A stretch of DNA of 64,000 nucleotides from Nocardioides sp. Iso805N (GTDB taxonomy: Bacteria > Actinomycetota > Actinomycetes > Propionibacteriales > Nocardioidaceae): positions 248,001-312,000 of the forward strand of contig NZ_KB822576.1 of NCBI RefSeq assembly GCF_000364605.1, read 5' to 3'. Position numbers and translations under genes: made by a program. The notes under the pieces are model-generated. The model was not told the origin of the DNA and did not search any database. It saw only the letters and a list, made by a program, of their open reading frames with translations. Positions 25,922-34,524 of this stretch are shown piece by piece (position 1 is the stretch's first letter; each line of letters opens with the position of its first letter).

Positions 25922-27400
25922 TCAGCGGCGGTGTCGGACGACCTTCACCTTCACCCGTGCGGTAGCGAACCCGCCGTGGCCGTCACTGATCGTGTACGTG
26001 AAGACGTCTCGCCCCAGATAGCCGCGCCTGGGCTTGTAGACGAGTTTGCCGCGGACGATGCGCGCCTTGCCGTGCTTGGGGCGCTTCACGCTCACGATGG
26101 TGAGCCGGTCCCGGTCGGGATCGGTGTCGTTCTTCAGTACGGCGATGGTGGTGGCCTTGTTGCGGACAGCCTTCGCGGTGTCCGGGGCCGCGTGCGGGTT
26201 CCGGTTGTGCGTGGGTGCCGGTGCCGATGTCGGCGCCGCCGGGGCCGTGGCGATGTCGTAGGTCCCGGCGTCGACTCGCAGATCGACGTAGGCACCGTCG
26301 AGGGTGGCCGCCCGTACGCCCTGTGCGCCGGCGACCGCGGCTCCCTGCCTCCAGACGACGTGTCCGTTGACGGTGATGTCGACGGCCGCGCCGAAGGTCG
26401 GCACCGCGATCGTGCCGGTGGTGCCACTCGGCGCCTGGACATGCATGGCGAAGGTCCGGGCCGTCGTGTCGTGGCTCCACTTCGTGACCAGCGCGCCATG
26501 CGGTGTCGGCGCCTGCCCGGTGGTCCAGGCGAGATCGCCGGGGTGCGGCTCGACCAGCCACGTCTTGTAGCCGGCGTCCACCGGCTGGATCCCGAGCACG
26601 TAATTCGACAGGGCCGACGTCGGCATGGTCGACCAGCCGTGCGCCATCGAGGTGTTGGCCGAGCCCTGGGTGCCATCCTTGGTGATGTTCTCCCAGAAGG
26701 TGCCGGTGTTGAGGTCACCCGGAGCGATCATCGGCCCCCACTCGTTCGAGAGCAGCGTCAGCGCGTCCGCGGTGTTGTCCGAGGCCAGCCGTGCATTGAG
26801 CTCGAAGCCGGAGATGAACGGGCTGATGATGTCGGAGTAGGCACTGCTCGAGTACGGCTTCGTCCCGTGCGCGGTCCAGAGGGTGTCCTTGATCTTGGCG
26901 AGGATGCTCGGGACCTTGTTCGCAGGCGCGATGCCGAAGACGATCGCGAACACGTTCGCATCCTGCGCAACGATGCCGCGGACGTTGTTGCTCAGGTCGT
27001 AGACGCCGGTCGCGGGGTTGAACAGGGCCGCGTTGATGGCGTTCTTCAGCGCTGCGGCCTGGGTGGTGTAGCCGGCCGACAGCTCCGGGTGGCCGGCCGC
27101 TGCAGCGAGCTTCGCGCCGTCGAGCAGGGTCTGGTAGTAGAGCGCGTTGTAGGCCGTGACCTCGCCGGTCTTCGCTCCGTCGTAGTAGTCCCAGTCGGCA
27201 CCGGCGTCGTTCGTGGTCGCCATCAGACCGTTGGCGTCGACCTGGGAGGCGTTCCAGGCCAGCTCCTTGGCCACGATCGGCCACTCCTGGCGCACGAAGT
27301 CAGTGTCGCCGGTGTAGAGGTAGTACTCGGCGAGGTTGCGGACGAAGTACGCCGAGTAGTCGGCCGAGTAGGCACCCTTGGGGAATATGACGGTGGTCAC
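25922..27400 (-). CDS. 5'-truncated GH78-like alpha-L-rhamnosidase with C-terminal Ig-like domain
   Basis: A 492-residue product. Residues 1 to about 270 match the second half of a GH78 alpha/alpha-barrel (YFVRNLAEYYLYTGD, TGEVTAYNALYYQTLLDGA, TGTFWEN, AHGWSTMPTSALSNYVLG). Next comes a C-terminal beta domain, then from about residue 405 a cadherin/Big_9-like repeat (VLKNDTDPDRDRLTIVSVKRP, DVFTYTISDGHGG). The signal peptide, the N-terminal domains and the first half of the barrel with the acid motif are missing, so activity on rhamnosides is unlikely. It starts at GTG 27400, 12 bases after a well-formed promoter. It is probably a deletion remnant that is still transcribed. Confidence 0.7.
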   Translation of the reverse strand: MTTVIFPKGAYSADYSAYFVRNLAEYYLYTGDTDFVRQEWPIVAKELAWNASQVDANGLMATTNDAGADWDYYDGAKTGEVTAYNALYYQTLLDGAKLAAAAGHPELSAGYTTQAAALKNAINAALFNPATGVYDLSNNVRGIVAQDANVFAIVFGIAPANKVPSILAKIKDTLWTAHGTKPYSSSAYSDIISPFISGFELNARLASDNTADALTLLSNEWGPMIAPGDLNTGTFWENITKDGTQGSANTSMAHGWSTMPTSALSNYVLGIQPVDAGYKTWLVEPHPGDLAWTTGQAPTPHGALVTKWSHDTTARTFAMHVQAPSGTTGTIAVPTFGAAVDITVNGHVVWRQGAAVAGAQGVRAATLDGAYVDLRVDAGTYDIATAPAAPTSAPAPTHNRNPHAAPDTAKAVRNKATTIAVLKNDTDPDRDRLTIVSVKRPKHGKARIVRGKLVYKPRRGYLGRDVFTYTISDGHGGFATARVKVKVVRHRR

Positions 27401-27412
27401 ATAAGCGTCGCG

Positions 27413-27442
27413 ATTCTAGTTGGATCGTTTCAAGAGCGTCAA
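27413..27442 (-). promoter_or_regulatory. Promoter of the truncated rhamnosidase gene with embedded LacI-type operator
   Basis: On the minus strand: TTGACG (27442-27437), an 18-base spacer, and TAGAAT (27418-27413). The spacer contains TTGAAACGATCCAA (27433-27420), a LacI-family-like imperfect palindrome placed where a repressor would block polymerase. Confidence 0.65.
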
Positions 27443-27529
27443 CGGCCTTCCTGCGACCGAACAAGACGACCCCATCGCATGATTTTCGGCCCTTGGCGTG
27501 GTGCGGCCCCTGTCGCTAACGTGCGATGA

Positions 27530-27541
27530 TGAAACGATTCA
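27530..27541. promoter_or_regulatory. Second LacI-type operator
   Basis: TGAAACGATTCA, 10 of 12 positions symmetric, shares GAAACGAT with the operator at 27420-27433. The centres are about 109 bases apart, a spacing compatible with a repression loop. Confidence 0.45.
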
Positions 27542-27584
27542 CCGCTGGGCGAGGGCAGACACCCCAGCCGACGCCCACCCCGGC

Positions 27585-28193
27585 CTAGCGACGGTCCGTG
27601 CGACCACCGGACGCAACCAGGCTGTCGAAGACCTCGGCGACCTTGTCCCGAAGGTCCTCGCGCGTCCCGATGTTCTCGATCACGTACGTCGCCACCGCGC
27701 GCCGATCCTCCCGAGAGGCCTGGGCGCCGATCCGCGCGAGCGCGTCCTCGCGCGGCATGGCCCGATCCCGCAGGAGCCGCTCGAGCTGGGTCGCCTGCGG
27801 CACGTCGACCACGATCACCGCATCGAACCGATCCGCCTGACCGGTTTCGGCCAACAGCGGGATGTCATGCACGACCACCGAGCCGGCGGGCGCCGAGGCC
27901 TCCAGCTCGGAGCCGCGCTCACGCACCAGCGGGTGGATGATCCCCTCCAGCGTGCGCAGGAGCTCGGGATCAGCGAAGACCAGGGCGCCCACCTTGGGCC
28001 GGTCCATCTCGCCGGCGGGCGTGAGCACCTCGGGACCGAAGGCGGCCACGATCCGCTCCAGCCCCGGAGTGCCGGGTGCCACCACCTCACGGGCCAGCCG
28101 GTCGGCGTCGATCACGACCGCTCCCAGCTCGGCGAGGAGGGCAGAGACGGTGCTCTTGCCCGAGGCGATGCCACCGGTGAGTCCCACGCGCAT
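27585..28193 (-). CDS. coaE: Dephospho-CoA kinase
   Basis: A 202-residue P-loop kinase. The Walker A motif is [12 protein letters not shown] near the N-terminus, with [17 protein letters not shown] and [12 protein letters not shown] as family blocks. It catalyses the last step of coenzyme A synthesis, phosphorylating dephospho-CoA at the 3' hydroxyl. The start lies eight bases behind TAGTCT, inside the short gap after the MarR gene, so it has its own leaderless-type promoter. It is near rpsA and polA, as in mycobacteria. Confidence 0.93.
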   Translation of the reverse strand: MRVGLTGGIASGKSTVSALLAELGAVVIDADRLAREVVAPGTPGLERIVAAFGPEVLTPAGEMDRPKVGALVFADPELLRTLEGIIHPLVRERGSELEASAPAGSVVVHDIPLLAETGQADRFDAVIVVDVPQATQLERLLRDRAMPREDALARIGAQASREDRRAVATYVIENIGTREDLRDKVAEVFDSLVASGGRTDRR

Positions 28194-28201
28194 GGCAGGT
28201 G

Positions 28202-28207
28202 AGACTA
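28202..28207 (-). promoter_or_regulatory. -10 box of coaE
   Basis: TAGTCT on the minus strand, eight bases before the ATG at 28193. It overlaps the last codons of the upstream MarR gene. Confidence 0.45.
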
Positions 28208-28606
28208 CTCGTCGATGATCAGTCGCAGGATCCGGTCCAGCTCCGCACGGTCGGGCGGTGCGAGCCGGGCCAGCAGCTGCTCGGCCTGCGCCGTACGGGC
28301 CGTGTCGAGCAGGGCCGACACCCGCCGACCCTCACTGGTAGGCACCACCGAGGTGGCGCGCCTGTCAGCGGGGTCGGGCTCGCGGGTGACCAGACCCCGG
28401 CCCTGGAGCGCGTCGACGACCTCGGTGGCCGAGCGAGGAGCGATCCGCAGCTCGTCGGCGAGCGCGGAGAGCCGCAGCGAACCGGCCGCGCACAGCACCC
28501 GGAGCGCCCGGGCCTGTCCTGGGGTGATCTCCCACCGGGCCATCGCTGTGCCGATCCCGCGGCGCAGCTCTCGTGCCACCATCATCAGCAGGTCACCGGT
28601 CTCCAC
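28205..28606 (-). CDS. MarR-family transcriptional regulator
   Basis: A 133-residue winged-helix protein: [38 protein letters not shown] is the DNA-binding segment and [19 protein letters not shown] the wing. It starts at GTG 28606, eight bases behind TAGGAT. It is divergent from an ABC exporter 67 bases away, with a palindromic operator between, which is the classic arrangement of a local repressor of a drug or metabolite exporter. The ligand is unknown. Confidence 0.85.
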   Translation of the reverse strand: METGDLLMMVARELRRGIGTAMARWEITPGQARALRVLCAAGSLRLSALADELRIAPRSATEVVDALQGRGLVTREPDPADRRATSVVPTSEGRRVSALLDTARTAQAEQLLARLAPPDRAELDRILRLIIDE

Positions 28607-28614
28607 GGGAATGG

Positions 28615-28620
28615 ATCCTA
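28615..28620 (-). promoter_or_regulatory. -10 box of the MarR gene
   Basis: TAGGAT on the minus strand, eight bases before the GTG at 28606. Confidence 0.45.
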
Positions 28621-28631
28621 CCGATCATGCG

Positions 28632-28656
28632 TTAGCCTCATTGTGAGGTAACCTCA
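28632..28656. promoter_or_regulatory. MarR operator candidate between marR and the ABC exporter
   Basis: Two overlapping inverted repeats: CCTCA-TTG-TGAGG (28636-28648), flanked by TTA and TAA, and TGAGGT-A-ACCTCA (28644-28656). They cover the expected -35 region of marR and sit just upstream of the exporter ribosome site. Confidence 0.6.
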
Positions 28657-28673
28657 GCGAAAGAGGTGAGTGC

Positions 28674-30533
<1,860 letters not shown>

Positions 30534-30557
30534 GTGCTCCGGCCCCCGTCCGCGCGT

Positions 30558-30608
30558 CCCGTACGAAACGGTGGCTGATCCGGCGAGTCGCCCACCGCTT
30601 CCTACGGG
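30558..30608. terminator. Stem-loop between convergent ABC exporter and GlxA-type genes
   Basis: CCCGTA (30558-30563) pairs with TACGGG (30603-30608), and CGGTGG (30569-30574) with CCACCG (30592-30597). There is an internal loop and no T-run. Confidence 0.4.
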
Positions 30609-30621
30609 GCACGTCGACCGC

Positions 30622-31584
30622 TCAGCAGGCGAACGAGCGCCGGTAGGCCTGCGGGCTGATCCCGCGGGCCTTCAGGAAGTGGTGCCGCAGCGTGGCGGCG
30701 TTCCCGAACCCGACCTCCCGGGCGATCCACTCCACCGAGCGGTCGGACTGCTCGAGCAGCTCCTCGGCGCGCAGCAGCCGCTGCCGGGTCACCCAGGCAT
30801 GCGGCGTCGCCCCGGTCTCGGCTCGGAAGCGTCGGGCGAAGGTGCGCGGCGACATCAGCGAGCGGCGTGCCAGGGTCTCGACATCGAGCTCCTCGCCCAG
30901 GTTCGCGGCGATCCAGCCGAGCAGCGGCCCGAGGGTCTCCGCGTCACACTCCGGCACGGCACGGGCGATGAACTGGGCCTGGCCACCATCGCGCTGCGGC
31001 GGCACCACCATCCGCCGGGCGATCGTGCTGGCGACTGCCGCGCCGTACTCCTGGCGCCAGATGTGCAGCGACGCGTCCAGGCCCGCGGCGGTGCCGGCGC
31101 TGGTGACGACCTGACCTGAGTCGACATAGAGCACCTCAGGCACCACCTTGGCCTCCGGATAGCGCTCGGAGAGCTCGTCGGTGTGCATCCAGTGGGTGGT
31201 GCACTCGCGCCCATCGAGGAGACCGGCCTCGCCCAGCGTGAACGCCGCCGAGCAGTAGCTCAGCAACCGCGCCCCCCGCTCGTACGCCGCCTGCAGCGCC
31301 GCGACGACCTCGCGCGGCACCTCGGGCCCGCGGCCCGTGGCCGGCACAGCAACGAGGTCTGCCTCGGCGACGCGGCCCAGGTCGTGGTCGGCGGTGATGC
31401 CGAAACCCAGCCTGGTCCGCACCGATCCGACCCGCGGAGCACAGACCGCGAAGTCCAGCAACGGCACCCCGTGATCCCTGCGGTCCAGACCGAAGGCCTC
31501 GCAGGCCGAGCCGAACTCGAACGGGTTCAGGCCGTCGAAGATGATGACTGCGACGTTGCTCAGCACCCGTCGAGCGTGCCACAT
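30622..31584 (-). CDS. GlxA-family AraC-type transcriptional regulator
   Basis: A 320-residue protein with an N-terminal DJ-1/PfpI-like domain (VAVIIFDGLNPFEFG, then the nucleophile-elbow-like SYCSAAFTLGEAGLLDG) and a C-terminal AraC/XylS DNA-binding domain (ETLARRSLMSPRTFARRFRAETG and VEWIAREVGFGNAATLRHHF). Such regulators sense small nitrogen compounds or aldehydes and usually activate nearby catabolic genes. No target operon is apparent here apart from the divergent 35-codon gene. A GTG six codons inside (31566) is an alternative start. Confidence 0.85.
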   Translation of the reverse strand: MWHARRVLSNVAVIIFDGLNPFEFGSACEAFGLDRRDHGVPLLDFAVCAPRVGSVRTRLGFGITADHDLGRVAEADLVAVPATGRGPEVPREVVAALQAAYERGARLLSYCSAAFTLGEAGLLDGRECTTHWMHTDELSERYPEAKVVPEVLYVDSGQVVTSAGTAAGLDASLHIWRQEYGAAVASTIARRMVVPPQRDGGQAQFIARAVPECDAETLGPLLGWIAANLGEELDVETLARRSLMSPRTFARRFRAETGATPHAWVTRQRLLRAEELLEQSDRSVEWIAREVGFGNAATLRHHFLKARGISPQAYRRSFAC

Positions 31585-31655
31585 GGCAGTAAATCGCGCA
31601 AGGGTGTCATATCTGCCACTCGTGACCGGATCTGGATGGGCGCACGATTTATGCC

Positions 31656-31763
31656 ATGACCATCATCGCCTTGCTACTCCTGCTGATCGCCCTGGCGTGG
31701 TTGAGCGCCTGGGCCACCCACGACCGGTTCTCGACCCGGCGCCGGCCGGCCTGGTTCGACTGA
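31656..31763 (+). CDS. 35-residue single-span membrane microprotein (predicted)
   Basis: A short reading frame from ATG 31656 to TGA 31763. It encodes a very hydrophobic N-terminal segment (TIIALLLLLIALAWLSAW), one membrane span, followed by a basic, Trp-ending tail (THDRFSTRRRPAWFD). The positive-inside rule puts the C-terminus in the cytoplasm. It is divergent from the GlxA-type regulator and ends 22 bases before a strong stem-loop. There is no clear ribosome site. The amphipathic layout and lack of other coding signal support it, but it is a prediction. Confidence 0.4.
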   Translation: MTIIALLLLLIALAWLSAWATHDRFSTRRRPAWFD

Positions 31764-31785
31764 CCTGTCCCTGCGGAGAACGCAC

Positions 31786-31818
31786 GAAGGCCCGGCCCCC
31801 ATCGGGGGCCGGGCCTTC
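31786..31818. terminator. Terminator of rpsA (bidirectional)
   Basis: A perfect 15-base stem (31786-31800 with 31804-31818) and ATC loop, 37 bases after the rpsA stop on the minus strand. Confidence 0.8.
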
Positions 31819-31855
31819 GATCACTTACCCAGCTGTTGCCGAGTACGTGGTCGGA

Positions 31856-33313
31856 TCAGTTGTTGCCGGTGAGCTTCTCGCGCAGAGCCTGCAGCGCCTC
31901 GTCCGAGGCGAGCGAGCCGCCGGTCTCCTCGACCGGAGCAGCCGACGAGTACGAGGTGGCCTCGCCAGCCTCGGCCTCGGCCTGCTTGGCCTCGGCCTGC
32001 TGCTTGACGTGAGCCTCCCAGCGGGCGTGAGCCTTGGCGTACTGCTCCTCCCAGGTGGCGCGCTGGTCGTCGAAGCCCTCGAGCCACTCGCCGGTCTCCG
32101 GGTCGAAGCCCTCCGGGTAGATGTAGTTGCCCTGCTCGTCGTAGGTCGCGGCCATGCCGTAGAGGGTCGGGTCGAACTCCTCCACATCGGCGGCAGCCGT
32201 GGTCTCGTTGGCCTGCTTGAGGGACAGCGAGATCCGGCGACGCTCGAGGTCGATGTCGATGATCTTGACCATGACGTCGTCGTTGACCTGGACGACCTGC
32301 TCCGGGATCTCGACGTGGCGCTCGGCCAGCTCCGAGATGTGGACCAGGCCCTCGATGCCCTCCTCGACGCGGACGAACGAGCCGAACGGCACCAGCTTGG
32401 TGACCTTGCCCGGGACGATCTGACCGATCTGGTGGGTGCGGGCGAAGTGCTGCCACGGGTCCTCCTGGGTCGCCTTCAGCGACAGGGAGACACGCTCGCG
32501 GTCCATGTCCACGTCGAGAACCTCGACGGTGACCTCGTCGCCCACGGTGACGACCTCGGACGGGTGGTCGATGTGCTTCCAGGACAGCTCGGAGACGTGG
32601 ACCAGACCGTCGACGCCGCCGAGGTCGACGAACGCACCGAAGTTGACGATCGAGGAGACGACACCCTTGCGGATCTGACCCTTCTGGAGCTGGGTCAGGA
32701 AGCCGTGGCGAACCTCGGACTGGGTCTGCTCGAGCCAGGCACGGCGCGACAGGACCACGTTGTTGCGGTTCTTGTCGAGCTCGATGATCTTGGCCTCGAG
32801 GGTCTGGCCGACGTAGGGCTGCAGGTCGCGCACGCGACGCATCTCCACGAGCGAGGCCGGGAGGAAGCCGCGCAGACCGATGTCCAGGATGAGGCCGCCC
32901 TTGACGACCTCGATGACGGTGCCCTCGACGACGCCGTCCTCGTCCTTGATCTGCTCGATGGTGCCCCAGGCACGCTCGTACTGAGCGCGCTTCTTGGACA
33001 GGATCAGACGACCCTCCTTGTCCTCCTTCTGGAGGACGAGAGCCTCGACCTTGTCGCCGACCGCGACAACCTCGGAGGGGTCGACGTCGTGCTTGATCGA
33101 CAGCTCACGCGAGGGGATGACGCCCTCGGTCTTGTAGCCGATGTCGAGCAGAACCTCGTCGCGGTCCACCTTGACGATGGTGCCGTCGACGATGTCGCCG
33201 TCGTTGAAGTACTTGATGGTCTCGTCGATGGCGGCGAGGAAGGCCTCTTCGGACCCGATGTCGTTGATCGCGACCTGCGGAGCGTCGTAGTCCGGAAGGG
33301 AGATGGTCGTCAT
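31856..33313 (-). CDS. rpsA: 30S ribosomal protein S1
   Basis: A 485-residue protein with four S1 RNA-binding repeats at about residues 38-106, 124-190, 210-280 and 296-366, each with the GxVxxxxxxGxFVxL pattern (for example VVSSIVNFGAFVDLGGVDG). An acidic, Ala/Glu/Gln-rich tail follows, as in actinobacterial S1. It binds mRNA on the small subunit. The ATG at 33313 has aaggac upstream. The conserved lysine-rich tail seen in mycobacterial RpsA is replaced by an Ala/Glu-rich one ending LREKLTGNN. Confidence 0.93.
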   Translation of the reverse strand: MTTISLPDYDAPQVAINDIGSEEAFLAAIDETIKYFNDGDIVDGTIVKVDRDEVLLDIGYKTEGVIPSRELSIKHDVDPSEVVAVGDKVEALVLQKEDKEGRLILSKKRAQYERAWGTIEQIKDEDGVVEGTVIEVVKGGLILDIGLRGFLPASLVEMRRVRDLQPYVGQTLEAKIIELDKNRNNVVLSRRAWLEQTQSEVRHGFLTQLQKGQIRKGVVSSIVNFGAFVDLGGVDGLVHVSELSWKHIDHPSEVVTVGDEVTVEVLDVDMDRERVSLSLKATQEDPWQHFARTHQIGQIVPGKVTKLVPFGSFVRVEEGIEGLVHISELAERHVEIPEQVVQVNDDVMVKIIDIDLERRRISLSLKQANETTAAADVEEFDPTLYGMAATYDEQGNYIYPEGFDPETGEWLEGFDDQRATWEEQYAKAHARWEAHVKQQAEAKQAEAEAGEATSYSSAAPVEETGGSLASDEALQALREKLTGNN

Positions 33314-33478
33314 ATTGAAGGATTGTCCTTGGGTGGGCAGATAGTCGTGCGGGCGCGCAGGAGACCTTGTTTCACTACCGACTTGTTGGTGCACCGCCGG
33401 TCAGTCAGCGACCGCGGCATCAATAGCGAGCCTGGATCCGCTAGGTCTGGGACCTGGGCAGACTCCACACGCTTTATC

Positions 33479-33509
33479 AGGGTACGACGCGGGCAGGGAT
33501 GACGTCCAA
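33479..33509 (-). promoter_or_regulatory. Candidate rpsA promoter
   Basis: On the minus strand: TTGGAC (33509-33504), a 19-base spacer and TACCCT (33484-33479). It would give an untranslated leader of about 160 bases, room for autoregulation. Confidence 0.35.
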
Positions 33510-33557
33510 CTGCAGCCGCTCGACGCCGTCGCGCCCACTTCGCCACCCGAGCGCCGG

Positions 33558-33563
33558 TAGAGT
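33558..33563 (+). promoter_or_regulatory. -10 box of the methyltransferase gene
   Basis: TAGAGT ends eight bases before GTG 33572, with no ribosome site. Confidence 0.45.
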
Positions 33564-33571
33564 CAGGCTGC

Positions 33572-34399
33572 GTGGAGCAACCCATCGTCTGGCCCGCGCC
33601 CACGCCCGTGCGAGCCGAGCGCCGCCCTGTCAACGAGGACGAGTCCCGCCGCGCCAACGGCCCCGACTGGGACCGCTACGCCGACGAGTACCAAGACACC
33701 CACGGCACCTTCCTCGGGGACACCGGATTCGTCTGGGGCCCCGAGGGCATCGGCGAGGCGGAGCTCCGGGTCCTCGGCGACGTGGGCGGCAAGGACGTGC
33801 TGGAGCTGGGCTCGGGGGCCTGCCAGTGCTCGCGGTGGGTCAGATCGCAAGGGGGCCGCGCGATCGGCCTGGACCTCTCCCATCGGCAGTTGCAGCATTC
33901 CCGGCGCATCGACGACTCGACCGGCATCGTCGTACCTGCCGTGCAGGCGACGGCCACCGACCTGCCGTTCGCTGCGGCATCCTTCGACGTGGTGTTCTGC
34001 TCCTTCGGCGCACTGCAGTTCATCAGAGACATCGATGTCGCTGTGGCCGAGGTCGCGCGCGTGCTGCGCCGCGGCGGTCGGTTCGCTTTCTCCATCACCC
34101 ACCCGACGCGCTGGATGTTCCCCGACGACCCGGGCGAGGACGGCCTGGTCGCCTCGCAGTCCTACTGGGACCGGACGCCGTACGTCGAGGTCGACGACGC
34201 GACCGGTCTGACCACCTACGTGGAGCACCACCGCACCCTCGGTGACTGGGTGGCGCTGCTTGCCGGTGCCGGCTTCCGGATCACCGATCTGGTCGAGCCG
34301 CAGTGGCCCGAGGATCACGACCGGGTCTGGGGCGGTTGGTCGCGGGTGCGCGGGCTGCTCACCCCCGGCACGGCGATCTTCGCGGCGAACCTCGACTGA
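33572..34399 (+). CDS. Class I SAM-dependent methyltransferase
   Basis: A 275-residue protein. Motif I is VLELGSGACQCSRWV, followed by GLDLSHRQL, ATDLPFAAASFDVVFCSFGALQF and VLRRGGRFAFSITHP, the Methyltransf_11 order. The acceptor is unknown. It starts with GTG behind a TAGAGT box and has no ribosome site, so it is probably leaderless. It is divergent from rpsA, and a long palindromic element follows its stop. Confidence 0.83.
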   Translation: MEQPIVWPAPTPVRAERRPVNEDESRRANGPDWDRYADEYQDTHGTFLGDTGFVWGPEGIGEAELRVLGDVGGKDVLELGSGACQCSRWVRSQGGRAIGLDLSHRQLQHSRRIDDSTGIVVPAVQATATDLPFAAASFDVVFCSFGALQFIRDIDVAVAEVARVLRRGGRFAFSITHPTRWMFPDDPGEDGLVASQSYWDRTPYVEVDDATGLTTYVEHHRTLGDWVALLAGAGFRITDLVEPQWPEDHDRVWGGWSRVRGLLTPGTAIFAANLD

Positions 34400-34431
34400 G
34401 CCGGCCGGCGCTGGAGTAACACGCTGCTCGT

Positions 34432-34509
34432 GGGAGTAACACGACGTTGCTAGGGGGTAGCAGCCTGTCTGGACAGGCCGCTACCCCCTCGCAACGTCGT
34501 GTTACTCCC
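34432..34509. repeat. 78-base near-perfect inverted repeat with extra direct half-copy
   Basis: A 19-base outer arm (gggagtaacacgacgttgc, 34432-34450) is exactly inverted at 34491-34509. An inner arm GGGGGTAGC (34453-34461) pairs with 34480-34488, and a terminal CCTGTC/GACAGG hairpin caps it. A partial third copy, ggagtaacacg, lies at 34413-34423. It sits between convergent genes and may act as a terminator, but the third copy and arm length suggest a palindromic repeat element. Confidence 0.7.
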
Positions 34510-34524
34510 TCGCGGGAGCCCGGG

